A stretch of DNA of 64,000 nt from contig CAUYUJ010017894.1 of assembly GCA_963575745.1 (NCBI GenBank), positions 1-64,000 of the forward strand, written 5' to 3'. Below, piece after piece: positions 27,265-42,100 of this stretch (positions within the stretch are counted from its first letter, which is position 1; every line of letters begins with the position of its first letter). The notes under the pieces are model-generated. The model saw only the letters and a program-made list of their open reading frames with translations. It was not told where the DNA came from and did no database searches. Origin of the DNA: Prorocentrum cordatum (lineage: Eukaryota > Sar > Dinophyceae > Prorocentrales > Prorocentraceae). The translations under genes and the position numbers were made by a program.

Positions 27265-30095
27265 TCATCCCACTCCTCCTTTCCTCTCCTCCTCCCTCCT
27301 CCTGCCTTCCTCCTCCGCCAGAAGCGGGTCCTCGCTGCAGTGCAGGCCGGCGTCGGCGCACGAGGCCGAGCAGGAGGCACGAGCGGCTCCCAGCACCCAG
27401 CCGGAGGCCACGGTCGCCGTGGTGGAGCTCGTCCGCGTGAGCGTGGTGGCGCTCGTCATGCTGCTGCGCGTCACCGTGCTAGTCGGCGTGGCAGACAACG
27501 TCGACGTCAATGAGCTGGTACGGGTGACAGTGAGTGTGGTCGTAAGAGTTGTGGAGGTATCGCTCGTAGATGTAAGAGTTGAAGTAATGGTAGCGCTTGT
27601 GGTGGTCGGGGTTATTGTACTACTCGCACTAGTGCTGGTCAGACTCAAGCTTATTGTGGTATCTGTGACGCTGAGCGAACTTAGCGACGTGCTGCTGGTT
27701 TCTGTGACACTTGTGCTCATCGTGGTCATGCTGGTCGATGTGACACTGAGGCTGCTAAGCGATATGCTGCTACTTTCTGTAACACTTGTGCTTATCGTCG
27801 TAGTGCTGGTCGCTGTCGTCGTGGTCCATGTTGTGGTACTGGTTTTACTGCTGCTGGTTACGCTTCTGGTGCTCGTGGCACTTGTGCTGACGGTGATGGC
27901 GGTGGTGGTGGTGCTGCGTGTCAGTGTACTTTGTGTGACAGAGCTGGTCCCCGTCGGAGACGTACTCGTCCCGCTGGTCTTGCTTGAAGTTGTGGTCATC
28001 GTGCTGCTGCCTGTGCCTGTTGTGGCGGTGAAGGTTGAGGTGCTGCTCTCAGTGAAGCTGGTCAGGGTGGCAGTTGTCAACGAAACTGTTGTGGTACTCT
28101 GCGTCAGTGTCGTGCTGCTTGCCGTGCGACTCGTGACCGTAGATTGCGTGCTGCTCTGGCTGCTGGTAGCGAACGTAGTACTACTGGTTGCTGTCGGAGT
28201 CTGCGTCACGCTGAAGCTCCCTGTAGTACCAGTTACACTGGTTTTTGTTGTGATGCTTGATGTGGCGCTCGTGCTCACTGTGCTTGTTCTGGACACCGTC
28301 GGCGTTGTCAGCGTAGGCGTGCTGCTGATACTGTCAGTGCTCGGACTGCTGCTCTGCGTGCTGCTGTCTGTAGCTGTTGTGCTGGTCAGGCTCGTAGTGC
28401 TGCTCTCGCTAAAGCTGGTCAGGCTTGTCGATGTCTGGGAGGCACTGACGATGCTGTGCGTCATTGTACTGCTTTCTGTGTTACTCGAACCCGTCCACGT
28501 TGTCAGCGTAAAAGTGCTACTTCCACTGGTAGTGCTCTGACTGCTTGCAGTTGTTGTGCTGGTCAGGGTTGTGGTGCTGGTCTCAGTGAAGCTGGTCAGG
28601 GTGGCAGTTGTCAACGAAACTGTGGTGGTACTCTGCGTCAGTGTCGTGCTGCTTGCCGTGCGACTCGTGGCCGTAGATTGCGTGCTGCTCTGGCTGCTGG
28701 TAGCGAACGTAGTACTACTGGTTGCTGTCGGAGTCTGCGTCACGCTGAAGCTCCCTGTAGTACCAGTTACACTGGTTTTTGTTGTGATGCTTGATGTGGC
28801 GCTCGTGCTCACTGTGCTTGTTCTGGACACCGTCGGCGTTGTCAGCGTAGGCGTGCTGCTGATACTGTCAGTGCTCGGACTGCTGCTCTGCGTGCTGCTG
28901 TCTGTAGCTGTTGTGCTGGTCAGGCTCGTAGTGCTACTCTCGCTAAAGCTGGTCAGGCTTGTCGATGTCTGGGAGACACTGACGGTGCTGTGCGTCATTG
29001 TACTGCTTTCTGTGTTACTCGAACCCGTCCACGTTGTCAGCGTAAAAGTGCTACTTCCACTGGTAGTGCTCTGACTGCTTGCAGTTGTTGTGCTGGTCAG
29101 GGTTGTGGTGCTGGTCTCAGTGAAGCTAGTTAGGCTGGCAGTTGTCAACGAAACTGTGGTGGTACTCTGCGTCAGTGTCGTGCTGCTTGCCGTGCGACTC
29201 GTGGCCGTAGATTGCGTGCTGCTCTGGCTGCTGGTAGCGAACGTAGTACTACTGGTTGCTGTCGGAGTCTGCGTCACGCTGAAGCTCCCTGTAGTACCAG
29301 TTACACTGGTTTTTGTTGTGATGCTTGATGTGGCGCTCGTGCTCACTGTGCTTGTTCTGGACACCGTCGGCGTTGTCAGCGTAGGCGTGCTGCTGATACT
29401 GTCAGTGCTCTGGCTGCTGCTCTGCGTGCTGCTGCCTGTTGCTGTTGTGCTGGTCAGGCTCGTAGTGCTGCTCTCGCTAAAGCTGGTCAGGCTTGTCGTT
29501 GTCTGGCTGCTGGTGGCGAACGTAGTACTACTGGTTGCTGTCGGAGTCTGCGTCACGCTGGAGCTCCCTGTAGTGCCAGTCATACTGGTCTTCGTTATGC
29601 TGCTGCTTGCTGTGGCACTCGTGATCACTTTGCTTGTGCTGGACGTCGTGCGAGTTGTCGGAGTCGTTGTGCTACTGAAACTAACAGTGACCTGACTCAC
29701 TGTGGAGGTGGCCGCGAACGTCGCACTGCTCGAGCTCGTACTCGCCGTCGTCGCCGTCCTTGTGCTCGTGCCCGAACTGCTCATGACCGTGCTGCTCGAG
29801 GTCACACTGCTGCCCGTCTGGGACGTACTGCTAGTCACCGAGGCACTGGAAGTCCCGGTGGTCGACGATGCTGTTGTACTGCTGGTATCGCTAAAACTGG
29901 CCATCGTGTTGCTAATACTGCTCGCACTGGCCGTAGAAGTGCTTGTCTCGGTCAGCGTAGTGTTGCCTGAGCCAGTCGTGCCCGTTAGCGACGTGCCGCT
30001 GCTCGCGGTACTGCTCGCCGGCGTAGTGCTACTTGACTGCGTGGCACTCGAAGCCGTACCGCTGGAAGTCACGCTGCTCGTCTCGACCATGCTCA

Positions 30096-30126
<31 letters not shown>

Positions 30127-33100
30127 ACTGCTGCCCACCGTGGTGGTGCTCGAGTACGTGGCAGTACCACTCGTCGTGTTGTTCATACTCGCCGTCGTCG
30201 CCGTCCTTGTGCTCGTGACCGAACTGATCGTGACCGTGCTGCTCGAGGTCGCACTGCTGCCCGTCTGGGACGTACTGCTAGTCACCGAGGCACTGGAAGT
30301 CCCACTGGTCGACGATGCCGTCGTGCTGCTGGTGTCACTCGAACTGGCCGTCGTGCTGCTGGTATCGCTCGCACTGGCCGTAGAAGTGCTTGTCTCGGTC
30401 AGCGTAGTGTTGCCTGAGCCAGTCGTGCCCGTCAGCGACGTGCCGCTGCTCGCGGTACTGCTCGCCGGCGTGGTGCTGCTCGACTGCGTGGCACTCGAAG
30501 TCGTACGGGTGGATGTCGCACTGCTCGTCTCGACCACGCTCATGCTGCTGCTCACTGTTATCGTGGGGCTCGCTGTTGAAGTGGCCGTGGATGTCGCACT
30601 GCTCGCCGTGGCCGAGGTGGTTATGCTGGACATGGTGGGTGTGGTCAAGGTGCTGGTGCTGATTGCTGATATACTGGTTGCCGATGTGCTGGACCAAGTA
30701 GAGCTTGCAGTTGTCACTGCGGCAGTGGTCACAGAGGTGGTGATTGACCACGAAGTGCTGGTCAGGGTGGTAGTACCACTCGTGGTAGTCGTACTCGCCG
30801 TTGCCGACGTCATCGTGCTGGTGGTGTCACTCGAACTGGCCGTCGTGCTGCTGGTATCGCTCGCACTGTCCGTAGAAGTGCTTGTCTCGGTCCGCGAAGT
30901 GTTGAATGACCCCGTCGTGCCCGTCAGCGAAGTGCCGCTGCTCGTGGTACTGCTCGCCGGCGTGATGCTGCTCGACTGCGTGGCACTCGAAGCCGTACCG
31001 CTGGATGTTGCGCTGCTCGTCTCGACCACGCTGATACTGCTGCTCACCGTGGTGGTGCTCGAGTACGTGGTAGTACTACTAGTAGTTGTCGTACTCGCCA
31101 TCGTCACCGTCCTCGTACTCGTGCCCGAACTGCTCATGACCGTGCTGCTCGAGGTCACACTGGTGCTCGTCTGAGACGTACTGCTAGTCACCGAAGCACT
31201 CGAAGTCCCACTGGTCGACGATGCCGTCGTGCTAATGGTGTCACTCACACTGGCCGTCGTGCTGCTGGTATCGCTCGCACTGGCCGTAGAAGTGCTTGTG
31301 TCGGTCAGCGAAGTGTTGCCTGACCCTGTCGTGCCCGTCAGCGACGTGCCGCTGCTCGTGGTACTGCTCGCCGGCGTGGTGCTGCTCGACTGCGTGGCAC
31401 TCGAGGCCGTACTGCTGGATGTCGCGCTGCTCGTCTCGACCACGCTCACGCTGCTGGTCACTGTTGTCGTGGGGCTCGCTGTTGAAGTGGCCGTGGATGT
31501 CGCACTGCTCACCGTGGTCGAGGTGATTGTGCTAGACATAGTGGGTGTGGTCAAGGTGCTGGTGCTGATTGCTGATATGCTGGTCGCCGATGTGCTGGAC
31601 CAAGTAGAGCTTGCAGTTGACACTGTGGCAGTGGTCACAGAGGTTGTGCTTGTCTCTGAGTTGCTGGTCAGGGTCGTACTACCACTCGTAATGGTCGGAC
31701 TCGCTGTCGTCTCCGTGCTCGTGCCCGACCTTATCGTGACTGTGCTGCTGGAGGTCACACTGCTGCTCGTCTGAGACGTACTGCTACTCACCGAAGCACT
31801 CGAAGTCCCACTGGTCGACGATGCCGTCGTGCTAATGGAGTCACTCACACTGGCCGTCGTGCTGCTGGTATCGCTCGCACTGGCCGTAGAAGTGCTTGTG
31901 TCGGTCAGCGAAGTGTTGCCTGACCCCGTCGTGCCCGTCAGCGAAGTGCCGCTGCTCGCGGTACTGCTCGCCGGCGTGGTGCTGCTCGACTGCGTGGCAC
32001 TAGCAGCCGTACCGCTGGATGTCGCGCTGCTCGTCTCGACCACGCTGATACTGCTACTGCTCACTGTTATGGTGCTCGAGTCCGCGGTAGTACCACTCGT
32101 AGTAGTCCAGCTCGCTGTCGTCGTCGTCCTCGTGCTCGTGCCCGAACTGCTCATGACCGTGCTGCTTGAAGTCACACTGCTGCTCGTCTGAGACGTACTG
32201 CTAGTCACCGAAGCACTCGAAGCCACACTGGTCGACGATACCGTCGTGCTGCTGGTGTCACTCACACTGGCCGTCGTGCTGCTGGTATCGCTCGCACTGG
32301 CCGTAGAAGTGCTTGTGTCGGTCAGCGAAGTGTTGCCTGACCCCGTCGTGCGCGTCAGCGAAGTGCCGCTGCTCGTGAAACTGCTCGCCGGCGTGGTGCT
32401 GCTCGACCGCGTGGCACTCGAAGCCGTACTGCTGGATGTCGCGCTGCTCGTCTCGACCACGCTGGTACTGCTACTGCTCACTGTTATGGTGCTCAAGTCC
32501 GCGGTAGTACCACTCGTAATGGTCGGACTCACTGTCGTCGCCGTCCTCGTGCTCGTGCTCGTGCCCGAACTGCTCATGACCGTGCTGCTCGAGGTCACAC
32601 CGCTGCTCGTCTGAGACGTACTGCTAGTCACCGAAGCACTCGAAGCCCCACTGGTCGACGATACCGTCGTGCTGCTGGTGTCACTCACACTGGCCGTCGT
32701 GCTGCTGGTATCGCTCGCACTGGCCGTAGAAGTGCTTGTGTCGGTCAGCGAAGTGTTGCCTGACCCCGTCGTGCCCGTCAGCGAAGTGCCGCTGCTCGTG
32801 AAACTGCTCGCCGTCGTGGTGCTGCTCGACTGCGTGGCACTCGAAGCCGTACTGCTGGAAGTCGCGCTGCTCGTCTCGACCACGCTGGTACTGCTACTGC
32901 TCACTGTTATGGTGCTCGAGTCCGCGGTAGTACCACTAGTAGTGGTCGGACTCGCTGCCGTCGCCGTCCTCGTGCTCGTGCTCGTGCCCGAACTGCTCAT
33001 GACCGTGCTGGTCGAGGTCACACTGCTGCTCGTCTGAGACGTACTGCTAGTCACCGACGCACTCGAAGTCCGACTGGTCGACGATGCCGTCGTGCTGCTG

Positions 33101-36100
33101 GTGTCACTCACACTGGCCGTCGTGCTGCTGGTATCGCTCGCGCTGGCCGTAGAAGTGCTTGTGTCGGTCAGCGAAGTGTTGCCTGACCCCGTCGTGCCCG
33201 TCAGCGAAGTGCCGCTGCTCGTGGTACTGCTCGCCGGCGTGGTGCTGCTCGACTGCGTGGCACTCGAAGCCGTACTGCTGGAAGTCGCGCTGCTCGTCTC
33301 GACCACGCTGGTACTGCTACTGCTCACTGTTATGGTGCTCGAGTCCGCGATAGTACCACTAGTAGTGGTCGGACTCGCTGTCGTCGCCGTCCTCGTGCTC
33401 GTGCTCGTGCCCGAACTGCTCATGACCGTGCTGGTCGAGGTCACACTGCTGCTCGTCTGAGACGTACTGCTAGTCACCGAAGCACTCGAAGTCCGACTGG
33501 TCGACGATGCCGTCGTGCTGCTGGTGTCACTCACACTGGCCGTCGTGCTGCTGGTATCGCTCGCGCTGGCCGTAGAAGTGCTTGTGTCAGTCAGCGAAGT
33601 GTTGCCTGACCCCGTCGTGCCCGTCAGCGAAGTGCCGCTGCTCGTGGTACTGCTGGCCGGCGTGGTGCTGCTCGACTGTGTCGCACTCGAAATCGTGCTG
33701 GTCGACGTTGCGCTGCTCATCTCGACCACGCTCACGCTGCTGCTCGATGTCGTCGTCAAGCTCCCCGTTGAAGTGGCAGTGGACGTCTCACTGCTCGAAG
33801 TCCCAGTGGTTGACGAAGCAATCGTGCTGCTGGTAGTGCTCAAAATAGCCGTCGTGCTGCTGCTTCTGCTCGCACTAGCCGTCGAAGTACTTGTCTTGGT
33901 CACGCTGACTGTCGTCGTGGAGCTCAAAGTGTAAGTGGTCGTGTCCGTGGTCAAAGAAAAAGAGCTGGATAGGGTTTGAGAGGTCAAGGTGATGGTGGTG
34001 GTCGCTGTTGCACTGGTCGCCGTTGTGCTGGTCCATGTAGAGCTTACAGTGGTCACAGAGGTGGAGCTTGAATATGTGGTGCTGGTGAGGGTAGTAGTAC
34101 CACTGGTCAGAGTGGTTGTGACCGTCGAAGAACTCGTCTCGGTCAGCGTGGTATTGAATGACCCTGTCGTATCCGTCAGCGTCGTGCCGCTGCTCACCGT
34201 AGTGCTGGCCGGCGTGGTGCTGCTCGACTGTGTCGCACTCGAAATCGTGCTCGTCTCGACCACGCTCACGCTGCTGCTCGATGTCGTCGTGGAGCTCACC
34301 GTGGAAGTGGCCGTGGACGTCGCACTGATCGAAACCGTACTGGTCGTGACCGTGCTGCTCGAGGTCGCACTGCTGGTCGTCTGAGACGTACTGCTAGACA
34401 ACGATACACTGGAAGTCAAGGTGGTGGACGATGCATTTGTTCTGCTGGTCATGCTCGAGCTGGCCGTCGTGCTGCTGGTGCCGCTCGCACTGACCGTCGA
34501 AGAACTCGTCTCGGTCAGCGTGGTGTTGAATGACCCTGTCGTATCCGTCAGCGTCGTGCCACTGCTCACCGTAGTGCTGGCCGGCGTGGTGCTGCTCGAC
34601 TGTGTCGCACTCGAAATCGTACTCCTCGACGTTGCGCTGCTCGTCTCGACCACGCTCACGCTGCTGCTCGACGTCGTCGTGGAGCTCACCGTGGAAGTGG
34701 CCGTGGACGTCGCACTGCTCGAAACCGTACTGGTCGTGACCGTGCTGCTCGAGGTCGCACTGCTGGTCGTCTGAGACGTACTGCTAGACAACGATGCACT
34801 GGAAGTCAAGGTGGTGGACGATGCAGTTGTGCTGCTGGTCACGCTCGAGCTGGCCGTCGTGCTGCTGGTGCCGCTCGCACTGACCGTCGAAGAACTCGTC
34901 TCGGTCAGCGTGGTATTGAATGACCCTGTCGTATCCGTCAGCGTCGTGCCGCTGCTCACCGTAGTGCTGGCCTGGCGTGGTGCTGCTCGACTGTGTCGCA
35001 CTCGAAATCGTACTGCTCGACGTTGCGCTGCTCGTCTCGACCACGCTCACGCTGCTGCTCGATGTCGTCGTGGAGCTCACCGTGGAAGTGCCCGTGGACG
35101 TCCCACTGCTCGAAACCGTACTGGTCGTGACCGTGCTGCTCGAGGTCACACTGCTGCTCGTCTGAGACGTACTGCTAGTCACCGACGCGCTCGAAGTCCC
35201 ACTGGTCGACGATGCCGTCGTGCTGCTGGTGTCACTCACACTGGCCGTCGTGCTGCTGGTATCGCTCGCGCTGGCCGTAGAAGTGCTTGTGTCAGTCAGC
35301 GAAGTGTTGCCTGACCCCGTCGTGCCCGTCAGCGAAGTGCCGCTGCTCGTGGTACTGCTCGCCGGCGTGGTGCTGCTCGACTGCGTGGCACTCGAAGCCG
35401 TACTGCTGGAAGTCGCGCTGTTCGTCTCGACCACGCTGATACTGCTACTGCTCACTGTCATGGTGCTCGAGTCCGCGATAGTACCACTAGTAGTGGTCGG
35501 ACTCGCTGTCGTCGCCGTCCTCGTGCTCGTGCTCGTGCCCGAACTGCTCATGACCGTGCTGCTCGAGGTCACACTGTTGCTCGTCTGAGACGTACTGCTA
35601 GTCACCGACGCACTCGAAGTCCCACTGGTCGACGATGCCGTCGTGCTGCTGGTGTCACTCACACTGGCCGTCGTGCTGCTGGTATCGCTCGCACTGGCCG
35701 TAGAAGTGCTTGTGTCGGTCAGCGAAGTGTTGCCTGACCCCGTCGTGCCCGTCAGCGAAGTGCCGCTGCTCGTGGTACTGCTCGCCGGCGTGGTGCTGCT
35801 CGACTGCGTGGCACTCGAAGCCGTACTGCTGGAAGTCGCGCTGCTCGTCTCGACCACGCTGGTACTGCTACTGCTCACTGTTATGGTGCTCGAGTCCGCG
35901 GTAGTACCACTAGTAGTGGTCGGACTCGCTGTCGTCGCCGTCCTCGTGCTCGTGCTCGTGCCCGAACTGCTCATGACCGTGCTGCTCGAGGTCACACTGC
36001 TGCTCGTCTGAGACGTACTGCTAGTCACCGACGCGCTCGAAGTCCCACTGGTCGACGATGCCGTCGTGCTGCTGGTGTCACTCACACTGGCCGTCGTGCT

Positions 36101-39100
36101 GCTGGTATCGCTCGCGCTGGCCGTAGAAGTGCTTGTGTCAGTCAGCGAAGTGTTGCCTGACCCCGTCGTGCCCGTCAGCGAAGTGCCGCTGCTCGTGGTA
36201 CTGCTCGCCGGCGTGGCGCTGCTCGACTGCGTGGCACTCGAAGCCGTACTGCTGGAAGTCGCGCTGCTCGTCTCGACCACGCTGGTACTGCTACTGCTCA
36301 CTGTTATGGTGCTCGAGTCCGCGGTAGTACCACTAGTAGTGGTCGGACTCGCTGTCGTCGCCGTCCTCGTGCTCGTGCTCGTGCCCGAACTGCTCATGAC
36401 CGTGCTGCTCGAGGTCACACTGCTGCTCGTCTGAGACGTACTGCTAGTCACCGACGCACTCGAAGTCCCACTGGTCGACGATGCCGTCGTGCTGCTGGTG
36501 TCACTCACACTGGCCGTCGTGCTGCTGGTATCGCTCGCACTGGCCGTAGAAGTGCTTGTGTCAGTCAGCGAAGTGTTGCCTGACCCCGTCGTGCCCGTCA
36601 GCGAAGTGCCGCTGCTCGTGGTACTGCTCGCCGGCGTGGTGCTGCTCGACTGCGTGGCACTCGAAGCCGTACTGCTGGAAGTCGCGCTGCTCGTCTCGAC
36701 CACGCTGGTACTGCTACTGCTCACTGTTATGGTGCTCGAGTCCGCGGTAGTACCACTAGTAGTGGTCGGACTCGCTGTCGTCGCCGTCCGCGTGCTCGTG
36801 CTCGTGCCCGAACTGCTCATGACCGTGCTGGTCGAGGTCACACTGTTGCTTGTCTGAGACGTACTGCTAGTCACCGACGCACTCGAAGTCCCACTGGTCG
36901 ACGATGCCGTCGTGCTGCTGGTGTCACTCACACTGGCCGTCGTGCTGCTGGTATCGCTCGCACTGGCCGTAGAAGTGCTTGTGTCAGTCAGCAAGTGTTG
37001 CCTACCCCCGTGGCCGTCAGCGAAGTGCCGCTGCTCGTGGTACTATGCTCGCCGCGTGGTGCTGCTCGACAGGCCACCCTCGAAGCCGTACTGCGGAGCA
37101 GCCGCTGCTCGTTCTCAAACCACGTTGGTACTGCTCTGCTCTGCTCACTGTTATGGTGCTCGAGTCCGCGGTAGTACCACTAGTAGTGGTCGGACTCGCT
37201 GTCGTCGCCGTCCGCGTGCTCGTGCTCGTGCCCGAACTGCTCATGACCGTGCTGCTCGAGGTCACACTGCTGCTCGTCTGAAACGTACTGCTAGTCACCG
37301 AAGCACTCGAAGTCCCACTGGTCGACGATGCCGTCGTGCTGCTGGTGTCACTCACACTGGCCGTTGTGCTGCTGGTGTCGCTCGCGCTGACCGTAGAAGT
37401 GCTTGTGTCGGTCAGCGAAGTGTTGCCTGACCCCGTCGTGCCCGTCAGCGAAGTGCCGCTGCTCGTGGTACTGCTCGCCGGCGTGGTGCTGCTCGACTGC
37501 GTGGCACTCGAAGCCGTACTGCTGGAAGTCGCGCTGCTCGTCTCGACCACGCTGGTACTGCTACTGCTCACTGTTATGGTGCTCGAGTCCGCGGTAGTAC
37601 CACTAGTAGTGGTTGGACTCGCTGTCGTCGCCGTCCTCGTGCTCGTGCTCGTGCCCGAACTGCTCATGACCGTGCTGCTCGAGGTCACACTGCTGCTCGT
37701 CTGAGACGTACTGCTATCACCGAAGCACGCGAAGTCCACTGGTCGACGTGCCTGTCGTGCTGTGGTGTCACTCCATTGGCCGTCGTGCTGCTGGTATCGC
37801 TCGGCACTGGCCCGTAGAAGTGCTTGTTGTCAGTCATCGAAGTGTTGCCTGACCCCGCGCGTGCCGGTCAGCGAAGTGCCGCTGGCTCGTGTACGGCTCG
37901 CCGGCGTGGTTGCTGCTCGACTGCGTTGCAAACACGAAGCCGTACTGCTGGAGTCGCGCTGGTCGTCGCGATCACGCTGATACTGCTGATGGCTCACTGT
38001 ATGGTGCTCGAGTCCGCGATAGTACCACTAGTAGTGGTCGGACTCGCTGTCGTCGCCGTCCTCGTGCTCGTGCTCGTGCCCGAACTGCTCATGACCGTGC
38101 TGGTCGAGGTCACACTGCTGCTCGTCTGAGACGTACTGCTAGTCACCGACGCACTCTAAGTCCACTGTCGACGATGCCGTCTGTTGCTGGTGTCACTCAC
38201 ACTGGCCGTCGTGCTGCTGGTATCGCTCGCGCTGGCCGTAGAAGTGCTTGTGTCAGTCAGCGAAGTGTTGCCTGACCCCGTCGTGCCCGTCAGCGAAGTG
38301 CCGCTGCTCGTGGTACTGCTCGCCGGCGTGGCGCTGCTCGACTGCGTGGCACTCGAAGCCGTACTGCTGGAAGTCGCGCTGCTCGTCTCGACCACGCTGG
38401 TACTGCTACTGCTCACTGTTATGGTGCTCGAGTCCGCGATAGTACCACTAGTAGTGGTCGGACTCGCTGTCGTCGCCGTCCTCGTGCTCGTGCTCGTGCC
38501 CGAACTGCTCATGACCGTGCTGCTCGAGGTCACACTGCTGCTCGTCTGAGAACGTACTGCTAGTCACCGACGCACTCCGAAGTCCCATGTCGAACGATGC
38601 CGTCGTGCGGCTGGTGTCACTCACACTGGTCCTTCGTGCTGCTGTTATCGCTCGCTCTGTCCTAGAAGTGCTTGTGTCAGTCAGCGAAAGTGTTGCCTGT
38701 ACCCCGGGTCGTGCGGTCAGCGAGTACCGCTGCTTCGTGTACTGCTCGCCGGCTGGTGCCTGCTCGACTGCGTGCACTCTTGAAGACGTACTGCTGGAAG
38801 TCGCGCTGCTCGTCTCGACCACGCTGGTACTGCTACTGCTCACTGTTATGGTGCTCGAGTCCGCGGTAGTACCACTAGTAGTGGTCGGACTCGCTGTCGT
38901 CGCCGTCCTCGTGCTCGTGCTCGTGCCCGAACTGCTCATGACCGTGCTGCTCGAGGTCACACTGCTGCTCGTCTGAGACGTACAGCTAGTCACCGAAGCA
39001 CTCGAAGTCCCACTGGTCGACGATGCCGTCGTGCTGCTGGTGTCACTCACACTGGCCGTCGTGCTGCTGGTATCGCTCGCGCTGGCCGTAGAAGTGCTTG

Positions 39101-42100
39101 TGTCGGTCAGCGAAGTGTTGCCTGACCCCGTCGTGCCCGTCAGCGAAGTGCCGCTGCTCGTGGTACTGCTCGCCGGCGTGGCGCTGCTCGACTGCGTGGC
39201 ACTCGAAGCCGTACTGCTGGAAGTCGCGCTGCTCGTCTCGACCACGCTGGTACTGCTACTGCTCACTGTTATGGTGCTCGAGTCCGCGGTAGTACCACTA
39301 GTGGTCGGACTCGCTGTCGTCGCAGTCCTCGTGCTCGTGCTCGTGCCCGAACTGCTCATGACCGTGCTGCTCGAGGTCACACTGTTGCTCGTCTGAGACG
39401 TACTGCTAGTCACCGAAGCACTCGAAGTCCCACTGGTCGACGATGCCGTCGTGCTGCTGGTGTCACTCACACTGGCCGTCGTGCTGCTGGTATCGCTCGC
39501 GCTGGCCGTAGAAGTGCTTGTGTCGGTCAGCGAAGTGTTGCCTGACCCCGTCGTGCCCGTCAGCGAAGTGCCGCTGCTCGTGGTACTGCTCGCCGGCGTG
39601 ATGCTGCTCGACTGCGTGGCACTCGAAGCCGTACTGCTGGAAGTCGCGCTGCTCGTCTCGACCACGCTGGTACTGCTACTGCTCACTGTTATGGTGCTCG
39701 AGTCCACGGTAGTACCACTAGTAGTGGTCGGACTCGCTGTCGTCGCCGTCCTCGTGCTCGTGCTCGTGCCCGAACTGCTCATGACCGTGCTGCTCGAGGT
39801 CACACTGTTGCTCGTCTGAGACGTACTGCTAGTCACCGAAGCACTCGAAGTCCCACTGGTCGACGATGCCGTCGTGCTGCTGGTGTCACTCACACTGGCC
39901 GTCGTGCTGCTGGTATCGCTCGCACTGGCTGTAGAAGTGCTTGTGTCGGTCAGCGAAGTGTTGCCTGACCCCGTCGTGCCCGTCAGCGAAGTGCCGCTGC
40001 TCGTGGTACTGCTCGCAGGCGTGATGCTGCTCGACTGCGTGGCACTCGAAGCCGTACTGCTGGAAGTCGCGCTGCTCGTCTCGACCACGCTGGTACAGCT
40101 ACTGCTCACTGTTATGGTGCTCGAGTCCACGGTAGTACCACTAGTAGTGGTCGGACTCGCTGTCGTCGCCGTCCTCGTGCTCGTGCTCGTGCCCGAACTG
40201 CTCATGACCGTGCTGCTCGAGGTCACACTGTTGCTCGTCTGAGACGTACTGCTAGTCACCGAAGCACTCGAAGTCCCACTGGTCGACGATGCCGTCGTGC
40301 TGCTGGTGTCACTCACACTGGCCGTCGTGCTGCTGGTATCGCTCGCACTGGCCGTAGTGCTTTGTGTCTCAGCGAAGTGTTGCCTGACCCCGTCGTGCCC
40401 GTCAGCGAAGTGCCGCTGCTCGTGGTACTGCTCGCCGGCGTGGTGCTGCTCGACTGCGTGGCACTCGAAGCCGTACTGCTGGAAGTCGCGCTGCTCGTCT
40501 CGACCACGCTGGTACTGCTACTGCTCACTGTTATGGTGCTCGAGTCCGCGGTAGTACCACTAGTAGTGGTCGGACTCGCTGTCGTCGCCGTCCGCGTGCT
40601 CGTGCTCGTGCCCGAAATGCTCATGACCGTGCTGCTCGAGGTCACACTGCTGCTCGTCTGAAACGTACTGCTAGTCACCGAAGCACTCGAAGTCCCACTG
40701 GTCGACGATGCCGTCGTGCTGCTGGTGTCACTCACACTGGCCGTCGTGCTGCTGGTATCGCTCGCACTGGCCGTAGAAGTGCTTGTGTCGGTCAGCGAAG
40801 TGTTGCCTGACCCCGTCGTGCCCGTCAGCGAAGTGCCGCTGCTCGCGGTACTGCTCGCCGGCGTGGTGCTGCTCGACTGCGTGGCACTCGAAGCCGTTCT
40901 GCTGGGAGTCGCGCTGCTCGTCTCGACCACGCTGCTGCTCACCGTTGTCGTAGAGCTCACCGTGGAAGTGAAAGTGGCCGGTGCACTGCCTGTGCCTGTA
41001 CTCATTGTTGTCACCGTGCTCATGCTCGTGACCGTACTGAACGTGACCGTGATGCTCGTCGAAGAACTCACCGTTGAAGCGGTTGTTTCAGTGTCGGTGC
41101 CTGTGCTGGTGGTCGCGCTCGCAGTGGTTGAAGTCACACTCGTGCTCATTCCTGTCGTACTGATGGTCGTCGTCTCACTGAGAGAGCGTGTGGTCAAAGT
41201 CGGCGTCGTGCTGCTAGTCCTACTGGCACTCGTCAGAGTGGAAATGATGGAGAATGTGCTACTCGTTGTGACTGTAACACTGAGAGAGCTGATGGTGAGT
41301 GTCAAGGTTGTCGAGCTGGTCGCGGTCCCACTCAGGGTGGAGGTGTCTGTCACACTGCTGACTGTATTGCTGCTCTCTGTGCTGCTTGTCGTGGTAGTCT
41401 GGGTGCTGGTGGTAATCTGGTACTTGACGTAGGTGCAAGCCCTGCTGTTCGTCCCCTCCCAGTTCGCCACAATGTCGCTGATCGCGCTGTAGCAATATCG
41501 CACACCAGTGTTCGTACAGTCGACGTCGTGCAGGGCAGTGCAATCAGGATCTGCGTTGCACGCCTCCTCAGAATTAACCCTCGACGACGATGTGCTGTAG
41601 CATAGTCCATTCCATGCAGAACTAGCCACTCGCGGACCCTCAATGTACAATGCTTCAGTGGATACGGTTGTCACAGTAGTGGTAGCAGTTGAGACAGTCT
41701 CACTGACTGATGTTGCTGTGCTGAGAGTGCTGGTCGTGACCTGATACTTGACGTAGGTGCAGGCCCTGCTGTCCGTGCCGTGCCAGTTCACCACAATGTC
41801 ACTGATCGCGCTGTAGCAATATCGCACACCTGTGTCCGTACAGTCGTTGTCATGCAGGGCAATGCAATCAGGATCTGCGTTGCACGCCGCTTCAGCGTCA
41901 GCCCTCGAGGACGGTTGGCTGTAGCATAGACCAGACCACGCAGCACTGGCCACTCGTGGACCGTCAATGTACAAAGCTTCAGTGGATACGGTTGTCAGCG
42001 TAGTAGTGTCAGTAGAGACTGGTGTGGTTGTGCTGAGGGTGCTGGTGGTAACCTGGTACTTGACGTAGGTGCAGGCCCTGCTGTTCGTGCCGTTCCAGTT

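Noticed and set aside
27421-41432. Many plus-strand open frames of about 122 codons, hydrophobic (Leu/Val-rich)
   Set aside because: They are the antisense of the Ser/Thr-rich repeats of the giant minus-strand gene and recur every 423 bp with it. They are not membrane proteins.
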